Shown here: piece by piece, positions 1-7,211 of the stretch
How the letters are laid out: each line of letters opens with the position of its first letter
How positions within the stretch are numbered: the stretch's first letter is position 1
Origin: Rhizobium laguerreae
GTDB lineage: Bacteria > Pseudomonadota > Alphaproteobacteria > Rhizobiales > Rhizobiaceae
Direction: 5' to 3'
DNA: 64,000 bases
Assembly (NCBI RefSeq): GCF_002008165.1
Contig: NZ_MRDM01000017.1
Coordinates: 124,749-188,748 of the forward strand
The notes under the pieces: generated by a model
The model's database searches: none
What the model saw: the letters and a program-made list of their open reading frames with translations, nothing else
What the model was told of the DNA's origin: nothing
Program-made: the position numbers and the translations under genes

Positions 1-1451
1 AGAACGCGGCTCTTGTGGTCAGCACTGAGCGTCAGCCCATCCACCCCATAGGGCACGATCTCGCGCTGTATGCCCTTCATCGTGATCGGCGGCAAGGGAT
101 GAGCGTCGACGATTTCGTTCACCAGCGCATAGGTTTCGTAGCTGATGACGATCTCTCCTCCCTCAGCGATCGATTGCAGCCGGGCTGCGAGATTGGCCTC
201 CGCCCCGATGATCGTATAGTCCATGCGGTCGCTGCTGCCGAAATTGCCGACGTTGCAATAACCGCTGTTAATTCCCATACGGACGACGAAAGGCTCTTCG
301 GTGCCGTTTCTGCGCCACCTGTCTTTGAGTTCGCCGAGACGGCGTTGCATGTCGACGGCCATACGCAGACATGCTTTCGCATCCTCCTCCGGCCCCTTGG
401 TTTCGGGATCGCCGAAGAAGACCAGCATCGCGTCGCCAATGAATTTGTCGACCGTGCCGCCATGCTCCAGGGCAATGTTCGACATCTCGGTCAGATATTC
501 GTTGAGCATTTCCGTCAGCGCTTCCGGCTGCAGCCGCTCGGTGGTCGCGGTGAAATCCTTGATGTCGGAGAAGAAAATCGTCAGGCGCTTGCGCTCGGTA
601 TGGACCACGACGTCTTTCTGTCCGCTGAAGATGCTCTTGTAGATCTGCGGCGAGAGATAGCGCGAAATCTTCAGGGAAACGCTTGCCAGGAATTCGTTCG
701 CCGCTTCAAGGTCCCGGTTGGCGCTATGGATCGCGCGCGCCTGCTGCCGCTGCAGCAGAATGAAGCTGAGGCCGATGATGGCGACAAATAGAAAATAGCA
801 GAGCAGATATTTGAAGGCGAAGACGTTGCTTACATAGGGTTGCTTGATGACCACTTCCTGAATGCCGCGGACATCGCCGACCTTCCAGTCGGTCTTCGGG
901 CTTTCCGGATGGCTGTTATGGCATGCAACGCAGGCTTGCCCCATGAGCACTGGGGTGATGAACCGCACGGTATCAGTCAGTCCGACGCGGGTGAGGTCGT
1001 TCAGCGTCTGCTGCGGATTGGCACGCAGCTCGGCCAGCGCTCGTCTCTCGAAATCGTCGAGCTCGTGGGAAGCGCGGCTTTTGAACGGCAGGTCGGAGAC
1101 GAAACGATAGGTGATATTGGCCTGCTGCTCCTTGATGACGTCGCCGAGCTCCAGGGAAAGCGTGGCCGGCAGCGGAATGGCGCCTGATATATTGGCGTAA
1201 TTGTGGGAGACAACCGTGCCTGCAGTTGCGCCGCTGGCGTGCGCGGCCAGGACGCGCCCCACGACATTGGCGGAATAATACGAGCGGATGCTTGATATCA
1301 GCGAGCTCATGTCGCGCGCCTGGCGCCTGAGCGTGTTTCCGGAGAGATCGCTGATGTCGAGCCAGACGGAAAGCGGCAGCCCGGCGAGCATTGCCAGAAC
1401 GACGACAATCAGCCAATAGCCGCTGCGGCGCGCGGCGGTTTCCGAAATCAC
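1..1451 (-). CDS. DUF3365-sensor class III adenylate/guanylate cyclase (3' end outside window)
   Basis: This gene runs off the window start, so about 483 residues are visible. An N-terminal membrane segment lies at about residues 12-30. A periplasmic DUF3365/Tll0287-type region follows, with a CxxCH haem-type motif (C174-V-A-C177-H178). A second membrane segment lies at about 211-233 and a class III cyclase catalytic domain starts near 288. Visible catalytic motifs are FFSDIKDF (metal Asp 296), KFIGDAML (second metal Asp) and NLAARLQ. The usual GDAVN segment reads GAEAN, a variation seen in bacterial cyclase subfamilies. I chose the GTG at 1451 because a GAGG sits about 7 bases upstream and the membrane segment follows at once. 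The product probably makes cAMP or cGMP in response to a redox, gas or haem-ligand signal; the signal is inferred. It is divergent from the next cyclase. Confidence 0.85.
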   Translation of the reverse strand, partial: MISETAARRSGYWLIVVVLAMLAGLPLSVWLDISDLSGNTLRRQARDMSSLISSIRSYYSANVVGRVLAAHASGATAGTVVSHNYANISGAIPLPATLSLELGDVIKEQQANITYRFVSDLPFKSRASHELDDFERRALAELRANPQQTLNDLTRVGLTDTVRFITPVLMGQACVACHNSHPESPKTDWKVGDVRGIQEVVIKQPYVSNVFAFKYLLCYFLFVAIIGLSFILLQRQQARAIHSANRDLEAANEFLASVSLKISRYLSPQIYKSIFSGQKDVVVHTERKRLTIFFSDIKDFTATTERLQPEALTEMLNEYLTEMSNIALEHGGTVDKFIGDAMLVFFGDPETKGPEEDAKACLRMAVDMQRRLGELKDRWRRNGTEEPFVVRMGINSGYCNVGNFGSSDRMDYTIIGAEANLAARLQSIAEGGEIVISYETYALVNEIVDAHPLPPITMKGIQREIVPYGVDGLTLSADHKSRV

Positions 1452-1748
1452 GGGAGCCTCTCATTATCTCATCTAAAACGCATTCACCCTTCGATCGTTA
1501 CAAGAACATTTCGTTCCTCGCCCGGCAAGATCGGACCCCTTGTCGTCCAAGCAAAAACTTAGCCGAACTGGCGGCGTCGCTGAATTTGAAGATGCTGTTG
1601 CACCGGTGGACGGAAAGAAAAGGCGGGAAACCGAAAAGAAGCGCCTGGAGCGCAGGTGCGAATGGCGTTCGGGCTGAAAGCGGCGTAGCCTGTCAGCCGG
1701 CAGTGCGGGGCCGCTCGAGCGGCCGTGGGAGGGACAGCCGGTGAGATC
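1452..1748. other. Divergent intergenic region between two cyclase genes
   Basis: About 300 bases separate the divergent cyclase starts. I see no convincing gene, tRNA or perfect sigma-factor site. Regulation of both genes from this region is likely but unproven. Confidence 0.4.
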
Positions 1749-3920
1749 ATGACGCGCGAGCAGCAAATCGGTGTCGTTATCGGTCTGATCATCGTGACTC
1801 TGCTGACGATGCTGCGCGCCGGCGATCCCGGGATGTTTAAGCTGATCCGCGGCGTGACGTTCGATGAGTATCAGCGGCTCGTTCCCAGGATCTTCGAGCC
1901 GATGCCGGTTCGTGTCATCGACATCGACGAGACTTCGCTCAGCGAATTCGGCCAATGGCCGTGGCCGCGGGATCGGCTGGCCCTGTTGGTGGACCGGCTC
2001 TCGGAAATGGGTGCCGCGGCCATCGCCTTCGATGTTCTCTTCTCCGAGCCGGATCGGTTGTCGCCGCGCAATGTCGTCCGTGAGGTGGTCGGGGTCGATC
2101 CCTCGCTTGCCGAAAAGCTACCCGACAATGACGAAATATTCGCCCGTTCGATTGCCGACAAGCCCGTTGTGCTGGGCTTCGGTCTTTCCAACGCAGGCAA
2201 TTACCGGCCGCCCGTAAAAGCGGGCTTCGCATTCACGGGCGAAAGCCCCATCTCGGCCCCGCCCCGTCTCGGCGCTTCGACGCCGCTCAGACCGCAACTG
2301 GAGGCCAACGCGGCGGGCCTCGGCCACATCAGCCTCAACCCGGGAAACCCTTCGCCGGTGGTGCGAGCGGTCCCGCTGTTCCTGACCGATGGGGAACAGC
2401 TCTATCCGAATCTCGCGGTCGAGGCGCTGCGCGTCGCGCAGGAAGCATCGACCTACGTGGTATCGGGCGCGCCCGACCACGCGGGTATCATGACATCGGC
2501 TAAGATCGGCGATTTCGTCGTGCCGCTGACGGCGGCGGGCGAGCTCTGGCTCTATGTCACTCCCGACCGGGCCGAGCGGTATATCTCCGTCCGTCAGGTG
2601 CTTTCGTCAGGTGGCGCCTCCGCAGAAGTCGAAGCCGCCATCGTCGGAAGCATCGTCTTCGTCGGCACATCGGCGGCCGGCTTGCAGGACATCCGCGTTA
2701 CCGCACTGGGCGAGAACGTTCCGGGTGTCTCGCTGCATGCGCAAGCGGTGGAGCAGATCCTCTCCGGCCAATTCCTATCTCGGCCCGACTGGGCGGATGG
2801 CCTTGAAATCCTCGTCATCGCAGTGCTTGGATGCCTGCTCGTTGTGGTGACGACTTTCGTCAGCCCCGCCGTCGCGCTCGTCTGCGGTTTGCTAATTACC
2901 GCTATGGCGCTTGTCGCGTCGTGGCTCGCCTTTCTTTATGCAGGACTTCTCTTCGATCCGCTGGCGCCGATCATCAGCGGATCGATCACCCATTTTGCCG
3001 CGACCTCGTTCAAGATCCTGGTGATCGATCGAGAGCGACGCGAGGTGCGGCGCGCCTTCGGACATTATCTTTCCCCGTCGCTGCTCCACCGTATCGAGCA
3101 TAATCGCGATGCATTGCGTCTCGGCGGAGACGATCGCGAGTTGACGATGATGTTCGTCGACGTCAGGAATTTTACCGAAATGAGCGAGCGGCTGGCGCCG
3201 ACGGATGTCGTCGCTTTCCTCAACACGCTGCTCGATGCGTTGAGCCGTCATGTCGTGGCGAATGAGGGCACGCTCGACAAGTTCATCGGCGACTCGATCA
3301 TGGCATTCTGGAATGCGCCCGTCGATGTGGCGGATCATGAAGCCAAGGCTGTTCGCGCAGCGCTTGCCATGCGCGAGACACTCGCTGAATTGAACGCCGC
3401 CGACGCCTTTGGCTTCGGGCCTGATCAGGAGGTCAGCATCGGTATCGGCATACATACTGGCCTTGCCTGCGTTGGCAATATGGGCGCCAAGACCCGCTTC
3501 AACTATTCGGCTGTCGGAGATGCCGTCAACGTTGCGGCTCGGATCGAGTCCTCCTGCAAGGAGGTCGGCTTCGATATCCTCATCTCCGACAGCACGGCAC
3601 GGTCAGTGCCGGAAATGGCGCTGATCGAGGCCGGCGCGCTCCCGCTAAAGGGGAAGAGCAACCGCACACAGATCCTCGCCGTTGTCGGCGATGAGCGGGT
3701 CGCGGCATCTCAGGAATTTGCCTCGCTCAAGGTCGTCCATAACCAGTTGATGCAGGCCCTGCAATCACACTCAAGGAATAGCCGGAAGCTTATCGGTACG
3801 GCAAAGCTCAGGGCTGTGCAGGTGATCGGCGGTCTGGCTGAATTCTACGAGCGCGTATACCGCAGGGCCGATCATTTCCGCGAGGTGCCGGAGGAGGTCG
3901 AAAAAAGCGCCGCAGACTGA
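1749..3920 (+). CDS. CHASE2-domain class III adenylate/guanylate cyclase
   Basis: The 723-residue membrane receptor cyclase has a first membrane segment at about 8-24. A periplasmic CHASE2 domain spans roughly 35-330, with the typical VIDIDETSL and GQWPWPRDR motifs followed by GAAAIAFDVLF. A cluster of hydrophobic segments at about 345-425 leads to a cytoplasmic cyclase domain at about 455-640. Both metal aspartates are present (FVDVRNFT, D471; FIGDSIMAFW, D515), as is the GDAVNVAARIE motif, so it should be active. A GTG 24 bases upstream is also possible, but the ATG at 1749 has purine-rich sequence before it and starts directly ahead of the membrane segment. It converges on a FecR-domain gene only 6 bases away, a pairing that suggests a shared envelope signal. 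The ligand is unknown. Confidence 0.9.
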   Translation: MTREQQIGVVIGLIIVTLLTMLRAGDPGMFKLIRGVTFDEYQRLVPRIFEPMPVRVIDIDETSLSEFGQWPWPRDRLALLVDRLSEMGAAAIAFDVLFSEPDRLSPRNVVREVVGVDPSLAEKLPDNDEIFARSIADKPVVLGFGLSNAGNYRPPVKAGFAFTGESPISAPPRLGASTPLRPQLEANAAGLGHISLNPGNPSPVVRAVPLFLTDGEQLYPNLAVEALRVAQEASTYVVSGAPDHAGIMTSAKIGDFVVPLTAAGELWLYVTPDRAERYISVRQVLSSGGASAEVEAAIVGSIVFVGTSAAGLQDIRVTALGENVPGVSLHAQAVEQILSGQFLSRPDWADGLEILVIAVLGCLLVVVTTFVSPAVALVCGLLITAMALVASWLAFLYAGLLFDPLAPIISGSITHFAATSFKILVIDRERREVRRAFGHYLSPSLLHRIEHNRDALRLGGDDRELTMMFVDVRNFTEMSERLAPTDVVAFLNTLLDALSRHVVANEGTLDKFIGDSIMAFWNAPVDVADHEAKAVRAALAMRETLAELNAADAFGFGPDQEVSIGIGIHTGLACVGNMGAKTRFNYSAVGDAVNVAARIESSCKEVGFDILISDSTARSVPEMALIEAGALPLKGKSNRTQILAVVGDERVAASQEFASLKVVHNQLMQALQSHSRNSRKLIGTAKLRAVQVIGGLAEFYERVYRRADHFREVPEEVEKSAAD

Positions 3921-3926
3921 CAGGCC

Positions 3927-4949
3927 TCAGCGACCGCGATTGAAATTATGACCCCTGTCGTGGTTCCGATCGTTGTCGTGATCGCGATCTCTATCATGGT
4001 GGCGCTCGTGCCCCCGATGATCCAAACCGTGATTTCCGGGCTTGCCGTCATCGTCATGCCGGCCATGGCCATCATGCTTGTCGGGCCTGTCCGGTTTGTC
4101 ATGATGGGGCTTATCGTGGTGCGGCCTGTCATGATGAGGCTTGTCATGATGCGGCTTGTCGGGCTTGTTCGGTCGCTCCTTTTGCGGCTCGGCCTGTCTC
4201 TGTGGCGGATCCTGCCTTTGCGGAGCAGGCGCAACTGCCGGTGGAGGCCGCGTTCTGTCTTTTCTTTCCGGCGCAACGGAGGCCATATTGCAGCCGCCGA
4301 GCATGCCGATGCCGCCCGCAAGTCGCTGATTGCCGGAGAGGAAGGGTAGGGCGCGCTGATTTCCGAGCGTCGCGAGGATGCTGGGGTCGACCCGGCGTGC
4401 CGCGGACATATCGCCATTCGGCTTGGCCACCACGCAATCGCAGCGTTGCTGCAACTGCCGGCAGCCGCCGGGGCCGCAGAAACGGGCAGCACCATTCAGC
4501 AACACGATGGCGGTCGTGCCATCCGGGCCGACGTAGAAATCGAAAGCGGTGCCACGTACGCCGATCGTGCCGGCGGGAGTCAGGATCTGGTAGGCCGAGG
4601 AGTTGGAATTGCCGCTGACCCAGCGGAATGTGCCCTTTGCCGCCCTAATCGTCAGTTTCTTGACCGATTGGGAATCATCGAAGACATATTTGTCGATCAC
4701 GACCGACGAACCCCAGCCGACCGCGAGCTTCGTGCCGTCACGAAACACGAATTGGCCAAGCCCCGATTGCGACGTCTTGATGCGTTCGTTGCGATGAACG
4801 CGGGTGTCGACCTCGATCGGCCCACTCTGTCCCGTCACCTGCGTCTTGACGACGACGGCCTGGCCGACCGGCTCGGCGGCGAGCGCCGGCCATGCGCCGT
4901 TTAACGCGATGCAAAGCGTCGCGACTGATACTGAGCGCCAACCCCACAT
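3927..4949 (-). CDS. Exported FecR-domain protein with His/Asp-rich C-terminal tail
   Basis: This 340-residue protein begins with a signal peptide (hydrophobic stretch then WPALAA, cleavage likely near residue 25). A FecR domain follows at about 30-150, including the LTPAGTIGVRGTAF motif. A Pro/Gln linker leads to a strongly charged tail from about 245 to the end, dominated by KPHHD repeats and then HDRD/HD runs. FecR domains usually sit in the periplasm and pass signals or bind ligands. No sigma factor or TonB receptor is adjacent; the neighbour is a CHASE2 cyclase. The tail could chelate metal ions, which is inference. I prefer the ATG at 4949, with GGGG about 9 bases upstream; in-frame ATGs at 4958 and 4970 are possible but have poorer leaders. 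Confidence 0.85.
   Translation of the reverse strand: MWGWRSVSVATLCIALNGAWPALAAEPVGQAVVVKTQVTGQSGPIEVDTRVHRNERIKTSQSGLGQFVFRDGTKLAVGWGSSVVIDKYVFDDSQSVKKLTIRAAKGTFRWVSGNSNSSAYQILTPAGTIGVRGTAFDFYVGPDGTTAIVLLNGAARFCGPGGCRQLQQRCDCVVAKPNGDMSAARRVDPSILATLGNQRALPFLSGNQRLAGGIGMLGGCNMASVAPERKDRTRPPPAVAPAPQRQDPPQRQAEPQKERPNKPDKPHHDKPHHDRPHHDKPHHDKPDRPDKHDGHGRHDDDGKPGNHGLDHRGHERHHDRDRDHDNDRNHDRGHNFNRGR
4098..4157 (-). repeat. Four 15-bp tandem repeats encoding KPHHD/RPHHD
   Basis: Four successive 15-base units, of the type GTCATGATGNGGCTT on the plus strand, encode the KPHHD-type repeats of the FecR-protein tail. One unit has several synonymous changes. The in-frame unit length suggests copy number can vary without breaking the gene. 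Confidence 0.8.
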
Positions 4950-5202
4950 GATACACATACCCCACAACATGTGATTGTTAACATTTTAGTAATTGCTTGT
5001 CTTCTAACCCTCTTGGGTTAGGCGGCCGGTCGACGGACAAGCAGAAACGCTGCCGCTTGCGTCATTCGCCTGAAGCGGCATTCTCTTCAGCGTGTCGAAA
5101 CCAAAGCTCTCGCGCGTCGCAAAAGAACCGTTGTGCCGCATTTGGATTTGCGATTTGTATGAGCGCGGAGAACAAGCCCTTTCCCGAAGGAGAAGAAGGC
5201 GG

Positions 5203-6456
5203 ATGCGGAAATATTCGGTTTTTGCCGTGGCACGGGAGGCCCTTCGCGGCCACAGGGGCTGGGAGAAGCAATGGAATTCGCCTGAGCCGCGCGCCGAATA
5301 CGACGTCGTCATCATCGGCGGCGGCGGCCACGGGCTGGGTGCTGCCTACTATCTCGCCAAGGAGCATGGCATTACCAATGTGGCGGTGATCGAGAAGGGC
5401 TGGCTCGGTGGCGGCAATACCGGGCGCAACACCACCATCATCCGCTCGAACTATCTCTACGAAGAGAGCATGCACATCTACGAGCATTCGATGAAGCTCT
5501 GGGAGGGGCTTTCCCAGGAGCTCAACTACAATGTGATGTATTCGCCGCGCGGCGTGATGATGCTCTCGCACAATATTCACGACCAGCAGTCCTTCAAACG
5601 GCATATCCATGCCAACCGGCTCTACGGCATCGATAATGAATGGCTGACGCCGGAGCAGGCGAAGGCCTATTGTCCGCCGCTCGATATCTCGGCCAGCGCG
5701 CGCTACCCGATCAACGGGGCGGCACTGCAGCGGCGCGGCGGCACGGCCAGGCACGACGCGGTTGCCTGGGGTTATGCGCGGGCCGCCTCAGACCGCGGCG
5801 TGCACATCATCCAGAATTGTGAAGTGACCGGCATCCGGCGCGGTCCGGACGGACGGGTGACCGGGGTCGAGACCTCACGCGGCTTCATCGGCGCCAAAAA
5901 GATCGCCGTCTCGGCGGCCGGCCATACGACAACCATCATGCAGATGGCTGGTGTGCGCGTGCCGCTGCAATCGAGCCCTCTACAGGCGCTGGTCTCCGAG
6001 CCGCTGAAGCCAATCTTTCCCTGTGTCGTCATGTCGAACACGGTGCATGCCTATATCTCCCAGTCCGACAAGGGAGAGCTCGTCATCGGCGCCGGCACCG
6101 ACCAGTATAATTCCTATTCCCAGACCGGCGGGCTGCAGATCATCACGCACACGCTCGACGCCATCTGCGAGCTCTTCCCGATGTTCCGGCGCGTCAAGAT
6201 GATGCGGCAATGGGGCGGCATCGTCGACAATACGCCGGATCGTTCGGCGATCCAGTCGAAGACGCCGGTTCCCGGGCTTTACGTCAATTGTGGCTGGGGT
6301 ACCGGCGGCTTCAAGGCGACGCCGGGCTCGGCCAATCTCTTCGCGCATCTGATTGCTCGCGACGAGCCGCACAAATTCAACGCCGGGCTGACGTTGGAGC
6401 GCTTCCGCAGCGGCCGGCTCATCGACGAAGCGGCGGCGGCGGCGGTGGCGCACTGA
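5203..6456 (+). CDS. soxB: Sarcosine oxidase beta subunit
   Basis: This is the 417-residue beta subunit of heterotetrameric sarcosine oxidase, which oxidatively demethylates sarcosine to glycine, H2O2 and methylene-tetrahydrofolate. The dinucleotide-binding motif VIIGGGGHGLGAAYY is at about 36-50. His184 in ARHDAVAWG probably corresponds to the histidine that carries covalent FMN in characterised enzymes. Near the C terminus is the flavin-side GWGTGGFKATPGS motif. The frame is open further upstream, but the family starts at MRKYSVFAVARE and a GGAGAAGAAGGCGG leader precedes the ATG at 5203. It is the first gene of the sox operon, and its stop overlaps the ATG of the next small gene (TGATG). 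Confidence 0.95.
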   Translation: MRKYSVFAVAREALRGHRGWEKQWNSPEPRAEYDVVIIGGGGHGLGAAYYLAKEHGITNVAVIEKGWLGGGNTGRNTTIIRSNYLYEESMHIYEHSMKLWEGLSQELNYNVMYSPRGVMMLSHNIHDQQSFKRHIHANRLYGIDNEWLTPEQAKAYCPPLDISASARYPINGAALQRRGGTARHDAVAWGYARAASDRGVHIIQNCEVTGIRRGPDGRVTGVETSRGFIGAKKIAVSAAGHTTTIMQMAGVRVPLQSSPLQALVSEPLKPIFPCVVMSNTVHAYISQSDKGELVIGAGTDQYNSYSQTGGLQIITHTLDAICELFPMFRRVKMMRQWGGIVDNTPDRSAIQSKTPVPGLYVNCGWGTGGFKATPGSANLFAHLIARDEPHKFNAGLTLERFRSGRLIDEAAAAAVAH

Positions 6457-6857
6457 TGTGGACGGCGGCTTTCCTGACGATCGGGATCAGCGGCGCGGCA
6501 ATGCCGGCCGGTGACGTCTTTCCCGGCGTCGGGGATTTCCGCCTGCAGGAGATCCACAGGGCTGCCGGCGAAAGCGAATGGCCCTTCGTTGCCGAGAGCG
6601 GCACGCTGCTTTGCGCGATGGTCCTGCGCCAGCCAGCCGTCTATTTCGTGCCTGAGGTCGGCGGAACGCCGGGACGTGCCTTCGTGATCGACAACGATAT
6701 CGCCAAGATGGCCTTTGCGAACATCGGCATGACCGGTGTGCTGGAGCCCTATGACAATTTCGAACAGCTTCTCAAGCGCCTCATCCCCTATGTGACGATG
6801 GGAAAGCGTCTCTGCAATCAACCTCCTGGAACCAATGTTTCCGGATCGGAACTCTAA
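6456..6857 (+). CDS. Small protein of unknown function inside the sox operon (DUF2511/YebY-like?)
   Basis: This encodes 133 residues. Its ATG shares bases with the soxB stop codon, so it is almost certainly translated as part of the operon. The N terminus is hydrophobic and signal-like (WTAAFLTIGISGAAMPAG). The core contains EWPFVAESGTLLCAMVL, and the two cysteines lie near residues 53 and 110. The pattern recalls DUF2511/YebY-like exported proteins (W-P-x-V then G-x-L-x-C), but I hold that only weakly. The usual sox order is B-D-A-G, so this insertion is unusual. A role in the sarcosine oxidase complex is possible but not shown. Confidence 0.7.
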   Translation: MWTAAFLTIGISGAAMPAGDVFPGVGDFRLQEIHRAAGESEWPFVAESGTLLCAMVLRQPAVYFVPEVGGTPGRAFVIDNDIAKMAFANIGMTGVLEPYDNFEQLLKRLIPYVTMGKRLCNQPPGTNVSGSEL

Positions 6858-6869
6858 GACGGGTAACAC

Positions 6870-7211
6870 ATGCTGCTGATCTATTGCCCCTACTGTCAGG
6901 AAGAGCGCTCCGAGCTCGAATTCCGTGGCGCGGGTGACGCGCATATCGCGCGGCCCGCCGACATCGCCTCGATCTCGGACGAGGAATTCGAGGCCTATTT
7001 CTTTCTGCGCGACAATCCGAAGGGGCTGATCTTCGAACGTTGGCGGCACATCCACGGCTGCGGGCGCTTCTTCAATGCGGCGCGCGATACGGTGACCGAC
7101 AAGTTCATCGTGACCTACAAGGCGGGTGAGCCGAAGCCTGAGATCGGCACGGCGGCCCAGCAGCATGGGCCTGTCGAAACATATGAAGCCGTGGAAGGAG
7201 AGGCGCAATGA
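6870..7211 (+). CDS. soxD: Sarcosine oxidase delta subunit
   Basis: The 113-residue delta subunit of sarcosine oxidase is a small zinc-binding protein that wraps around the complex. The zinc ligands are visible: C6-P-Y-C9 near the start, with H60 and C64 in the RHIHGCGRFF segment. The central RDNPKGLIFERW stretch is typical of the family. Its stop overlaps the soxA ATG (ATGA), so the two are translationally coupled. The gene starts 12 bases after the small unknown gene ends. Confidence 0.95.
   Translation: MLLIYCPYCQEERSELEFRGAGDAHIARPADIASISDEEFEAYFFLRDNPKGLIFERWRHIHGCGRFFNAARDTVTDKFIVTYKAGEPKPEIGTAAQQHGPVETYEAVEGEAQ

Noticed and set aside
4098..4157. Short regular repeats that could suggest a CRISPR-like array
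   Set aside because: There are no unique spacers, the unit is 15 bases in frame and it encodes KPHHD in the FecR protein.
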